NCBI GenBank assembly: GCA_022577435.1
Contig: JAKOON010000005.1
Span: 15,656,724 to 15,720,723 of the forward strand
Length of the DNA: 64,000 bases
Source of the DNA: Embiotoca jacksoni
Taxonomy: Eukaryota; Chordata; Actinopteri; Embiotocidae
Direction: 5' to 3'
The notes under the pieces are model-generated. The model saw nothing but the letters and a program-made list of their open reading frames with translations. It was not told where the DNA came from and searched no databases. Made by a program: the position numbers and the translations under genes. Positions 48,101 through 61,000 of this stretch are shown here, piece by piece. The number at the start of each line of letters is the position of its first letter. The first letter of the stretch is position 1.

Positions 48101-51100
48101 ATTATTCAAATGAAGACAGTGCAGGTTGAGTGTAGTTGTTACACAGATTTAATGACAGGAGTGACTTTGCAAGAGTTCTGTGATGTTTTTCTCTTACAAC
48201 TTTGCCACTCTGCAGTGGGTTTTGTTGAGCGCCTGCACTCTTCCTGAGGCAGAGAACGACAGCATACAAAGGTCCTTATGATGAGCTGATGATCCCTCCT
48301 GAGATTACCAGTCTCTTGGGTTTCTTAATGTATTCGTCTCTGTTTATCACACTACTGAATTCTTATCAACTGCAAGGGGGAGTAGCCCAAACATCCATCC
48401 TGTCTTGTTTGCTTGATGGGTCCCTTTTTTTTCCCAGCAGATGTACGGAGATCCAGATAATATCACAAGTTCTTTAATTATCTGCAATATTCACACGAGT
48501 CTATAGCTCCATTTATAAAATGTAGTCTCCATCGTACTGAACTCATTAAATATTGAACAAGGTCAGGAATTTAACTGCTCTTACCATTATTCATTTTGTC
48601 CCTAATTTCAAGTATTATTTAATAAATCACCTGGAATGACTCAAATTATTCATAGTCATAGGTTGCTGGGTGATATTCGCAATTTTCATACTTACAAGCA
48701 TATATCCTTTCATATAAGTTGAATAGAACAAGACACTCTAATTCCTCCTTTTTTTCTTCAAAGTAAAAGCCAGCTGAAATTTTCTGTGGTTACATTTATT
48801 AGAAGAAGAAAAACATCCACATTCAGATGTACTTTCATGGTGTTTTAAGGGATAAATCTTTCATGTGAAATGAGTCCTAACGATCGTTTTGTACTTAGGC
48901 ATTTCACTGTTGGCTAATTTCACAGATTTTCTGACTTGATGATTGCATCATAAGCAAAAACGTGTTTGAGCGTGTCTGTGTACGTGTGAGTTTCTGACAT
49001 TGCCAAAGCCAGTGAGCAGGTGCCATCACTTCTCATTCCCACCATTTACAATGAAAAGACATGTTGAAGACGAGCTGGATCAAGGGAGTCTGCGAAAGGG
49101 AATGTGTGGGAGAAACCACTCCAATTTCTGCCTTTCAGCCAGTTCTCCTTGGCATTTTAGTTGCGATTACACATCAAGCTAACGCTACTGTAATTCAGTT
49201 TGTCAGGCTGTATAGCAAGAAAGCTAAAGATATCTAAATCTACTGTCACTGTACCATACCTGTAGGCAACATTTAGAGAAGACAGTGTTCTCCATTTTGC
49301 TCTAAATGCTGTTTTTTAACGAGACCCTTTTCAACAGATAAATGGCACATTAGAAACTGCTCTAATACCTTATGATTTAAAATATCTGCTATTACAAACT
49401 TGTTTTTACTGTTGTATTTACATCATCATATGCTCGGAATTGCTGCTACACGTTGTCTTTGAAAAGTGAGCCATTTACGTATTGCCTCACAATGCTCCAT
49501 TACTGCACAGTTGATTTCTAAAAACCTACCCTATCATGCAATTGTAGGTAGTAGGTGTCCAATTCTCACTAAGCATTATGACTCACACCAGGCATAGAGC
49601 AGCTATCCAACTCTAATCCACAAGAGATAATTTGGTATTCATGTTTTACAAATGTGCTTGAGAAAAATCCTTAAATCTTTTTGGCAAGTGCAGTCGAGAA
49701 AGTCGTGCAAGCATGTCATCCACCATGAAAAGGCAGCGGGACGGTTGAGTAAAGCAAGGCTTTGTCTCCTGAATTCAGCCTGAAAGATGTTGCCATCATC
49801 AGCTTTCTTTGTTGCAGACTTTGTCTTTCCAGTATTTTACTGGTTTCACAAAGGTAAATAGAGGCTTGACTCAGTGGGACACATGCAGTTTTCCTACAAC
49901 AGGTAATAAATTTGCGTGTCAGGCCTGCGCGTCACAGATTAAACATGCTTTGTTTAGGATGATTTATGAGTGCAATGTCGTGCTGGGTGCACTTGGCTGT
50001 GAGACGCTGAGGGTTTGATGGCGGTGAGGGGGTAGCAGGTGGAGCGGCGGGTTGGTGAGTGTCAGATTTGTCTTACAGGAAGACTGATCTGTAGCTGCTC
50101 CGAGGGTGCCCACTGCAACACACACCTCTGTCATTAATCACACACTGCCTCAGACTACAGAGTGCTTTGTCTTCTCCTCCTCTCACAATAGTGCTGCAAG
50201 CTGTCACCATCCTGAGAAAAGCTTACTTCAGAACAACTATCAAGAAGTAACAGAAACTGCATATGCCCTATGAAACTACAGGATACATACGTACTCTCAC
50301 AATGAAGGATGTAAAGTCGCAATGCTAAAATAGGACTCTTACCTGTTATCCTCACAGTATGGCAGCTGTTGCATATCTCTACCAGTCATAAAAGAGTATA
50401 AAACCTAAGAAAACCACACTATTCTTGTACTTGTCCTCCTGCAGAGAAGGTTACCTGGATATACAGGATTAAGATCATTCACTGTCCTCACGAAGAAACA
50501 GCTGATTCAGCAGGTAGCACAGCTAAAAGCATGTTGACTTACGGTATAATCCAAATACAGCTGACTGCTGCTGATGCCCCACTTTCTCCTGATCGCACAC
50601 ACTCATTCGCTCCATTCTCAGTCTGAATTTGAGGTAATTAATCACAGCAGGAGCAGTATTAAATCCAGGATCTTCTTGATGGGTGATTAGTTGATTTTTG
50701 ACTTGAAGCTGAACATCATGAAAAAACATTGCTGACATTACATTATATACATCGTGCAGATGCTGTAGCTCAAAATGTTATACAGTAAGTGCATTCAACT
50801 TTTATAGGAAGAAGAGCTGGAGGTCATTAAACACTGTAAGTGCATCCTTTCCGAGCAAATTAGATTTCTCCATGATCACCCCTCTCACAGTTGGATCTCT
50901 TGTAGCAAATGTCTCCAAGACCCCTACAAAAAACAACAACTCCCTTTTGCAATTTATTGCAGTCACATGGCCATAATAAGAATATTAGGTGCTACTGTGG
51001 CAGGGAGAGAAGGGCATTTAAAAAAGGGGAGGTAAAAAAAAAAAAAAAATCCAAGACACACAAAAGATAAAGCCTGTATGTTAAATAGCAAATTTAACAT

Positions 51101-54100
51101 ACAAATAGCAAAAAGGCCTTGACCTGTGTGCCATTGCCTGGTGTGCTCAGTGGAGGTGAGGGAAATGAAAGAGTGCAAATAATAGAATTGTGAAGGTATA
51201 AAAAGCAGTGTATAACTGAAAGTATTTAGCATTCAGAGTATTCAGAAAAGAGACTTACAGGCAAAGCTTAAAGCAACTTACTGATTATGCAGAACATACT
51301 AGGGCATCTAAGATTTGCAGGAAGCTGGTGCCTGTTTTCTTTGTGTATCTTAATGTGTTTTTTACTCAGTGAAACTGTGAAAATTTCATGTAAAAATCTG
51401 TATTTTCTTTGCACTAAAATATGGGCCAAAATTTGCCATCTACCCTAGGCATCTCATAAACAGTTAATTTCTAAATATTACCCTAGGTGGTCAGGAAGGG
51501 GAATAACGATCTGTCAAAATAGAGCTCAGGTCCACAAAGCATGCTTTCAGTGTGGAGGGCCAGATATGTGAAGTATATAATTGCATGCACTGTTTAACAT
51601 TTATTACATTCAGTACACCATTGCGGTTTGTTTATCGTAACAGACCAAGCAAACAGAGTTAATGTGCCTCAGCAAATATTTGCAGCACTATATCAAATTC
51701 AGCTACCAAATTAGGGATATCAGAGAGGCCAAATAGGGTCGCGTGTGAAATAACAGAGTTGTTAGGCCATTCACTGTTCCACACACAGATTGCCCTATCA
51801 CACGAGTGGTTGAAGTGTTTGCACACAGAGCTTTGCCGCCTGCGGGCTTATATATCACACTGTGCCTTATTAAGAGCTTTTACAAAATCTGGCTTTCACT
51901 AGCCCCCCTTAGTCACCACGCTGAGGGCAGCAGTCTTCAGGAACTCGGTTTGTACACAGGCCTGACTAAACGCTTAGTCCCTCTGAACAGATTGGGGCAG
52001 TGTACATGTGCACAACAGATAAAAGGCGAAAATGGAGATATTATAGCTGTGCTGTATGAACGCATGGCAAAATTGGTTTAAAGTGATATCCTTCTCCCTG
52101 TAAGTGGTGTAAGAGATCAGACACATTCAGCTTTATTGGATGTCACGGCTTGATGTGATTGAATTTTATTTTTCAGCATATTGAACTGCCTGTTTCAAAG
52201 TGCACCACAACATCCTTCACATTATTCTGATGAAATTCAGAAAGTGACCCATATTGAAAACATTTTTGCCCTCTTCGCAATGTAATTTATAACCAGATTG
52301 TACAGTAACAAGTTCTGATAACCATGAAGACAGCGTGGTATTAGTCTCATGGTACAAGTTCAGCTGTCAGACAGACAAGCCATTTCATTTTATGCATAAG
52401 TAATGAGCAGTGACCACTGACCCATAAATTAATTATCTCCAGCTGCACGCTGACCCACTCAAATGACTTCTCTGTAATCGGTGAAAGTTATGATGTATTT
52501 TGGGTGTAGCCTGACTGTGTCCTATTCCTACAGCCACCAAAATAGAGGACTCCATTTCATTATAGCATGCTGGGAATTCCCCACCATTTCCTCATGCTCT
52601 TGACCTCCCACCCTCCATTGTATGTGCAAGGAGAAGGTCTGAGGCCGGAGTGGACCGTGCAGCTCTGCCAGGCTGACAGATCGGCTCGTCGTGCCCTCTG
52701 CTGCTCCGTCTGCACTGCGGCTCCATTGTTCTGCCCTCTCAGGTCGAGCCCCAGGGCAACTCCTCACCATTGTGTCTGACAGACCTGCAACCTGATACCA
52801 TGGCAGTAGGCGCCTGCCTTTGTCTCTGTGGAGTACTGATGCCGCATGTATTCTATATGTGCATGTGGGTGTGTTTGAGTGTGTGCATCAAGTTTTAACA
52901 TTTAGACTGGCAAAGAACATTTGTGGACTTATAAACATTTTTGTTCTAACTGTTGTAAATACGGCGTGCGCATTAATAATCTGCATTCAACACTGTGCTA
53001 GTTCACTCATGTGCTTATCACTCGGAAAATATGTGCATGATCCAGGACCCATAGGCACGGAGACAAACCAGGGACTAAACTGTAGTAGGATGTATGTCTA
53101 CAAAGGTCTGACGCTCTTATTTAGTGTCAAACTATACAGCCACAGTCACATCTTTACTGCAACAAGAAGACGACTGACATCTTATCTCACCTCCACAGAG
53201 AAATGGAAAAACTGAGCCTGAAGAAGCCTATAGTGCAGACACAACACAACAGCCTATACACATCAAAGCAAGCCCCAACCAAGCTGAGCATGCCGTTGTG
53301 TGTCACTGAGGAATAGTCCTCTTTTTATGTAACACACAGATGATTAAAGAGTTCAACACAGCAAGCAGACTAATGACTCCACTGGGTTGTAGGGGAACTC
53401 AGGAGAGAAGAAGGCAGGGCCTCTGGAGAATACTTGCTGAAACGGGGATAGGTTCTAAAATATACAAATTTATTCATCAGAAAGCAGTCTTTTTATGTCA
53501 TCCAAGTGTGCGAATATGAGTGTGTGCAGGTGGCAGAGAGTGAATGTGAGCAAGGAAGGCGGAGGGGGAGAAAGAGATGTGAGAGAAAAAAAGATAGCAA
53601 GTCTGATAGTATCAGCCTTCTGTGAGCTATAAAACATCAAGCAACCGGTAACAACCACCGTGAAAACAACTGCAACTCTGCCATAATGTTCAGTTTAAAT
53701 TTTTGTATCTTTGTTTTCTCTCTAATACTATGATGGACATTTTAAATAACATTTATTATATCTGCATTAATGTGATTTTTCATTTGCTTTCTTCTTAATT
53801 TATCAGATATAGTCATGGAGGCTGTAGCATGTGCATACAGTACAGTCAGATTTGTACAGTGGTTAAATGGACACCATTCAGTCCCTTGTGAGAGGTGACA
53901 TGGTTATGAATGGTTGTGGTGTTATGGGACAAAGTGTGGGAGTTATTGTCAGTCACTATAGGAAGAGGGATTAATGACCACAACCTCTTGACAAAGGGTA
54001 ATCATATGAGATTTAGAAGAAAACTCTCAACACACGGACTGTGCAAACTTTGATCATCTAACTTTAGGTATGGCTTATGTCTCAGAGAACACTGCTGAAA

Positions 54101-54174
54101 TCGTCATCAGAGTAGTTTACTCTTAATATGATTAATAATCCTTCATAGTTATATACATAGAGGTACTTTTTTTT
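45188..54174. other. upstream gene-free sequence, left part
   Basis: AT-rich with no coding exon recognised. It has a (GTTT)n run at about 46141-46161, a 12-bp hairpin at 51075-51103, and GC-richer patches near 46690-46900 and 52600-52790 whose ORFs show no recognisable domain. A strong isolated minus-strand donor lies at 50343/50342. Confidence 0.5.
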
Positions 54175-54690
54175 TATTCTTCAGCGCCACCTACAGTCCA
54201 TTACAATATTTAAAGAACACCGCAAGGGAATTTCTTCAAATTTACCCCAAACATTTACTTGAACTAAAAGATGAAGTGACTAGCAGTCAAAAGTCAAAGG
54301 TCAAAGTCACTGTGACCTTACATCCATCCAATTATTGTGAAGTCAATATCTCACGAACACTTTGAATGAATTTCTTCAAATGTTGCACAAATGTTCACTT
54401 GGTCCAAAAGATAAACACATTAGATTTTGGGGGTCAACAGTCAATGAACCATGGTCAAAGTCACAGTGACCCATCATCTGACCAATCCACCCATGCCATT
54501 CTGGTGAATGCAATATATCAGTAATGCCTTGAAGACTCAAGAATGCAGTAATTATATTTTGGTGGTCAAAGGTCGTGGTCACTGTGCCCTCTCAAGTCTG
54601 TCCCATTCTTGTGAATGCAATGCCAGAACTCGTGAATAAAAGGAGACATTGTGACCATATTTCACAAGACGCTAATCTTGGGTGTCCCCC
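54175..54690. repeat. dispersed repeat with about three diverged 130-140-bp internal units
   Basis: GAATTTCTTCAAAT-type blocks recur at 54228 and 54368 (period 140), and GGTCAAAGTCAC.GTGACC-type blocks recur near 54298, 54453 and 54570. I associate this GGTCA-rich pattern with a common fish interspersed repeat. It starts close to AGCGCCACCTACAG, another frequent repeat word. The class is not known to me. Confidence 0.6.
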
Positions 54691-54989
54691 TTAAAACTGT
54701 AGTGATTTTATAGATCTTCTGTGCTGTGTGAGAAGCATCCACATTTTAGAATGTGTAGCTTCTTTGCAGCAACATCAATATTGGAAGCATTGTCTGCTGT
54801 CATGGCTACAAATTTGTGTTCAATCAGAATCAACTTAATTGGCTAAGGATTAATTCAAAGTCTTCACTTCATATATTATATGAGTCTGGACATACATGCA
54901 TGTAAACTTGAACTTGAATGGCTGGTGGAGGCCCAACCGCATGGCGGTAATTAAAAAAAAAATGTCACTGTCTCAATCAACAATTCTCT

Positions 54990-55080
54990 AATCCTGCTTA
55001 TTCACTTCAGGGTCACAGGAGACTACAGCAAATCTTAGCACATACTGAAGGAAAAGAAGAGTACAGGCAAGTGGATAGAC
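54990..55080 (-). mobile_element. old fragment of the teleost retroposon 3' tail, reverse orientation
   Basis: AATCCTGCTTATTCACTTCA, then GGGTCACAGGAGACTACAGC and AGTACAGGCAAGTGGATAG resemble, in order, a decayed reverse complement of the repeat tail at 14745. The similarity is weak. Confidence 0.4.
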
Positions 55081-58000
55081 TCAAGGTCTAACACAGACCT
55101 TGTACTTGATTCATCTTTTTCAATAGTTACTTTTTTGTATCAGTAGATAAGATGGACGTTTTTTTCAGTACCTCTATTCAGTCAATACGTGTTTGTTTTA
55201 TTCACGTGGCAATATGACTAAAGACTGTTTTTTTTTTATTGGCAACAAAGTAGTGTGCCTTGAATTTTAGGGGGATTCCATTCCCTCTCTTGTTCACATA
55301 ACTCTGACGCTTTTGTAAACCATTGTGCCGAGAGGAAACATACTCCGTCACTAGATTGAGGTGTTATTTTTACATAAACAGGTAGCCAACAGACTCGCAG
55401 AAACAATCAGTGTGATACAATTTGTGATGCTGTAAAAGGTTTTGTGTATATCCAAACATAACAACTTAACTTAGCAAATCATATGGTTACAGTTGTTATA
55501 TAACTTGAATGCAAACAAATACAACACATTTTTGCATTACACATATGCCCTTGGTGGAAAAGAAAATACTAAAAATGTGCCCACAAATGCAAATGTCACC
55601 AGTGAGAACTTTAAATGAAACCATTTAATACTATATTCATGTATATGATTACTTTATTTCTACTTACATTGTGAACACATGTTAATCAATTAATATAGTC
55701 AATTATCTATTTAACCACAATTTTGAAATAAAGTGCTTTAAAAACAAATGTTTTTACTTAATTGTTTTGGAATTTCAATCTATCTGATTCCATTTCAATC
55801 TTTCACAACTCAATCTAGGGATTGTTTAATTTCCTTTTTATATCCACAAGAGCTTTGCTACCTTTCTCTTTCAAGTCTTCAAGTCCTCTTTTAGGAATAG
55901 AACGTAATACCCAAAACATACACCATTTAGAGGAAGGGATCCTCATCCCTGGATATGGCATTGAAATAGTAAATGCAAATCCACTAAAATGGTTAGCCCT
56001 CATGAGTACAATCCAGCAGGGATGACAACATAAACAATGGTGCCGATAGTTGTTCAAACCAGCTGCACAGTGCTATTGTTAGGATTAGTGGGGTAATCTC
56101 AGGGCTGGAAAAGCTCACAGTAGAGACCCCTGATCAGCCAGGGTGGATAAGTGCTTGTTCCTCTTTCGTTTTGCACAATGATAGCAAACCGCATTTCTCG
56201 ATATTACATTTTGGAATAATTTCTTTTATGGAGTGTCCTTGTTTTTTTTTTTACTTTATGAAATTTTCTACCACTTATATGTACTCTTTGCCATTTTGAC
56301 CCGTTATGGCAAAACAAGTTAATTTTGATTTAATTACTTTTTTGTGAGCGATATTGCATTGAGTGAAAAAAAGATAGCAGTATTGTATTGTGAGGAACAA
56401 TGTAAATGAGGACTGCGACTAGGCTAAGAAAAGGAAGAAGGAAAATTTAAAGGAAGAGAAAAGAGAGCAAAATGAGATCTTGTGATTGTGTGGATGGGCA
56501 GAAGGCCTGCAGAGCTTGGCAGGAGTCCTGCTTTTGACAGCAGCTGCGGCCTCAGTTTTATTACTTAAGGTGGTGCCTTGACGCCGCACCAGTCTTTCTA
56601 TCTCCAGCTCTCATGCTTTCAATCAGGGGGGACCATAAATTATTGTCAGCAGTAATCACAGCTGTCCACTGTGGGCCTGCTGAGGGGTCCCAGCCTGTCC
56701 TGGTGCATTATGTCACACTGGATGGTGGCACCTCTGATATGGGCAGTGGGATGGACCTGCAAGCGGACTAAGACCCATCACAAAAGTTTAAAAGAGATGT
56801 CAATAAGAACCTGAAGCAAATGAAAAGGATCTGCTGGGCTGAGGCGATTAAACTCTGACTTAAAAGCATAGCTCACCTGAATATAACAATTTTGGTCATG
56901 ATATAGTAAGACCAGTTTCTGAAGAACCACAGGTCTGCTTTCAGGCTTCCTCTTTTTTACAGCTCCATAAACAAATGTCCAAATACTGTATTCAAGTGGG
57001 TGTAAAATATTCATATTTTACATTTATATGCCCCAAGAAATTCTTTGTTGTATCTGTTACCTCCAATTTCCATTTTGGTTCTAACTTCAGAGGAATTTTG
57101 AGGACAAGGGGTTAGAGTTGTTAATCACTAAATATTCAATTTTGGTTGAACCCTTCATTCTGTAACACTGGAATGCAATACAAATGAGAGACTGTACATC
57201 TGTGATCAAACACCCTTTAAAAAAGATGTGATTTCATTTCATTCTAACCCAGAATGAAATGAGAGAACGCCTGTTGGAGTTTCACTAAATGCTGGCACAG
57301 CTCTCCTCTCTAAAGTCATGAAGCAGACAAAGTGGGTTTCCTCTCTTTCTTCTGTACGCAAAAGTCATATGGCTCTGTTGGCAAGCTGCCTGGGTAGTCG
57401 TGGCACGATTTGTGTTTTTCACGACAGCACTGTTATTTTGCCGTGAAAACTCTCCGCATGGGGTGGCACACCCACCTCTGGCAAGACACTGCTGTCAGAG
57501 CTGATCAGCAGAGAGCAGCCTTCCCTTTCAATTAGCCTTGTCTGTCTAAAGAACAGGGCCAGGAGCACCAGCACACAGCCACACAGGCACCCAGTGAAGG
57601 AACAGCAAGGAGAGCAGGTGGGAGAAGAGGGGAGAGCTGGAGAAGTAAGCCCCAAAACTCCAGACGGGGACTGAAATACCCTCCACTGCTGTGCACTAAG
57701 TCCCTCTGTACCAGAAAGGGCCCTGCCATGGCACGTCACAGTAAACACAGGCAGGCTCCATGGAAACACGGCCATTTGGCACAAAAGCATGGGATGCGAT
57801 ATGGCACCAATGAGGCAGATAATTCCCTAAATAACTATATCTTCCCCCTCATGTGCTAACACAGTGATGAAGAGCGAGGGTGCATGTGTGTGTGAAAAAG
57901 AGAGCATGCAGGGAACAGCCGTATTGCATGTTACCCATATAGTTACTAGGGAAACAACACAGCGCAATTTATAAGCCACTAATCAAGAGACAAATTAGAG

Positions 58001-61000
58001 GTTGTTTGGGGAAGCTATCAACAGTGTTGAAGGGGCTTGAGGAGGAGCGCTGGGAGAGAAAAGACAGGGTGGTAGCCATGCCCCTAGGTTGTTTATTACA
58101 AATGCCACATCCAGGTGGGATTTGCAGAGTTGCACCCTAGCCGGCGTCTTTCTCTCAGTGGAAAGAGCCTGAGGTGGAGGATGGTAAACATGGGCAGCTG
58201 TAACACAAGCACAAATGTCCCCATATGTTTGACTGGGGGTATTCAATAGAGGAACTGCCAAGAAGAAGTAATTTATCGATAACTTTATCAAATCTGTGGA
58301 AATGTTCTTCAGTTTATTACCAACACCACGTGTTCAAAGTAGATCAAAGCTTTAAATAAGTCTAAGCATTCGTGGAGCAAAATCTTCAAAGACCTGTCTC
58401 AAGTTAAAACAGATCACAATCTTAACACTGTGCTTTTTTGTTCTGGTTTTAGTGTTTAGTTCACTAAAGCCATTTGTAATAATAAAACCAGGCAATAAAA
58501 AGTCACACAGAAGAGAATTGTGTGGTATGATGTTCCAATATTTCAAGCTCCATTTTCCCTATTGAAGAGATGCTTAACTGTTATGGGTATCATGTGTTTA
58601 AAATTGCTGTACAGGGCCATTGTACCTATAAAACCAGCAGCTCTGTCACCAGCAGACTGGAACCTGGAAAACCCATCACTGACATGAACCTGTAAAACTT
58701 CAAGGTGAGCGCAGGAAAGTATGATGAACAGACAAAATGCTGTTGTTCTTATATAAACTCCCATTGAATTAGAGCAAATGTTTTGTTGTTGACAACACAA
58801 TCTCCCTACATGCACAAGTAGTCGTTGTTCTGGAAATTTTAGTCACTTCACATGATCATCATTGAGCTTGATTGAATTTGCCCAGTTGTCATCCGATTGC
58901 AGATACTCGAATGTTCTTTTAACATCGACAGGAAGGACTAAAAAAACTAAAAAGTAATCAACTGTAGGCAACTGGCAAAAACCCAATCTGCTGATTGAAG
59001 ATCATGTGAAATGGCTGAAAGATCCAGACCATAATGTGTCAGCTGCTGTTTCCAAGGTCTAAAATGATCTTTTCGGCTGCATCAAACATCAGTGGAGGCT
59101 CTAAATTAGTAGTTTGCTCATTCTCGACACGCACTGTAGCAAATCCAGGATAAAGTGATCTGTTTTGGACATATTGCTCCAGATGCTTGTATATTTTTAT
59201 CTTTTATGTCAGAGCAACTGTAGTGAACAAGACAGGCCATTGTTGCCTTTTGTACTGATGAGGATGTGAGAATTGAATGCAATATTATTAGCAGTGCAAA
59301 TGTAGTTCTATTAGCAGAGCAATGTAATACCACAGATCAAATCTAATAAGACAGTTGTTAGCAATGTCAAAACACACACAGTGTTATGATTGTTGAGTGG
59401 CAGGGATGACTCCGAATGCTCTTTTTTTCATTGCAGAGTGGACTCAGTATGTCAGCACACTTTCAAGCAATGCCAAACTCCAAAATCCAGCTGGTCTCTC
59501 AAGCCTCTGGTCTCATATGCATCCTGTTCAATCCATATGTAACGGAGGATGTGGCCCTATCTCTTTGTTCTGTTGCCATAAAGAAAATATTACTACAACA
59601 TTTGGTGGATAGTTTATTTTATCCTTACTTGACAAGACTTATCATGTGGACATGGTTTGATTTTGACTGCTGGGCATCAATATGAATTGATCTTCAAATA
59701 TTGATACAAAACAAATCTCTAACAGGTGTGTATTAATGGAGCAGTTTGTAAACCATTAACAATCTTTTCAGATGCCACATTACGTAATGTCAGATAAGAC
59801 TTTCTATCTATTACATTTGCTATCAAAAAGTATACCAATGTTACAGCTGATTGTGTACATTCATGTCAAACTTTAAGGAAATAGAAGAAGATTAAGGGAA
59901 GGCACACATTCAAGAAAATATGTCGGAGATTAGGAAAGGCGGAAGAGTAGGACTCTAAGTACAGAGGGAAGGATAGCATCCTCTCTTGCCTTTCCAGCTG
60001 ATGTGTGGGACGGGGGCCCCTTTGGTGAGCGTTGTTGTCAGCCGAGACAAACTGCAGCTCCTGGGAGTGCCCCAGATCTGACAGAAACCTCCCCCTCCAT
60101 CAGTCACGTCATCTGAGTCAGTGAAGGAGTCTGTGCCCTGCTCGCGGTCACACTAACCAGGAGACACAAGCTGTTCCTCTCCAGGTGCTCATTAATGCAC
60201 TTGTCCTTGATACCTCCACCATACAACAACACAAAGACAAACACATGCCTGCCGTGTTCTAATTACACTTGCGCGCACACACACTCACAAGGATGTGCAT
60301 CATACATTTCACTAAGAGACTTGTAAATGTCAAACAACGGCAGACGCCCCTTTACTTCCCCCTCCTGCTGTTGCTGCTCTTGTCTTTTTTTTTTTTTTTT
60401 TAAATCCTTTTTTTTTGTCTTTGGTGGTAGTGGTGGGGAGAACTGTTGTTGTAATACAGAAAGAGAGAGAGAGCGAATGTAGTGCTATGTAAAGATGGTT
60501 CAAGCCTTTGAAGTGGGGGACGTTGGGGACAGCTGATAGCAAAGCCAGCACTGGAGTGGAGAGCTAGGCTGGAGGAATTCATCAAGCTTCCTCAGCAATT
60601 AGCATATGGGTCTAATTATCATATGAAACCAATCCTCCATAACCAGCTTCTGCCTCCAATATGACTTTCTATCCTTCTACATTATCACCCATCCCACTGA
60701 AAAATGGTGAGCATGGATGACCCCAGTATTGTCTTATACCTCTCCTCTCTAAGGCCTGCTTGAATAACTACCATACCTCCAATGTTCCTTTTTCCATTAT
60801 GCAGTTAAGCCAGACAGTTAATTATCCAGGAGCAGGGAGGCCAGGTCTCTTTGCTGGCTGCGATAACGATATGCTTTGCTGGGCAGAGAATGAAGAGGGC
60901 CAGCCCATAGGGAACCGTGCTGATGTCAGGCAATCTTTCAAAAAAGGCCCAGGCAATTAGATGCACCAGTGCTACAAGGGATGACTGGTGTTATTGAGGA

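Noticed and set aside
57419..57790. 123-codon minus-strand ORF
   Set aside because: No recognisable motif or splice context; looks like chance in moderate-GC sequence.
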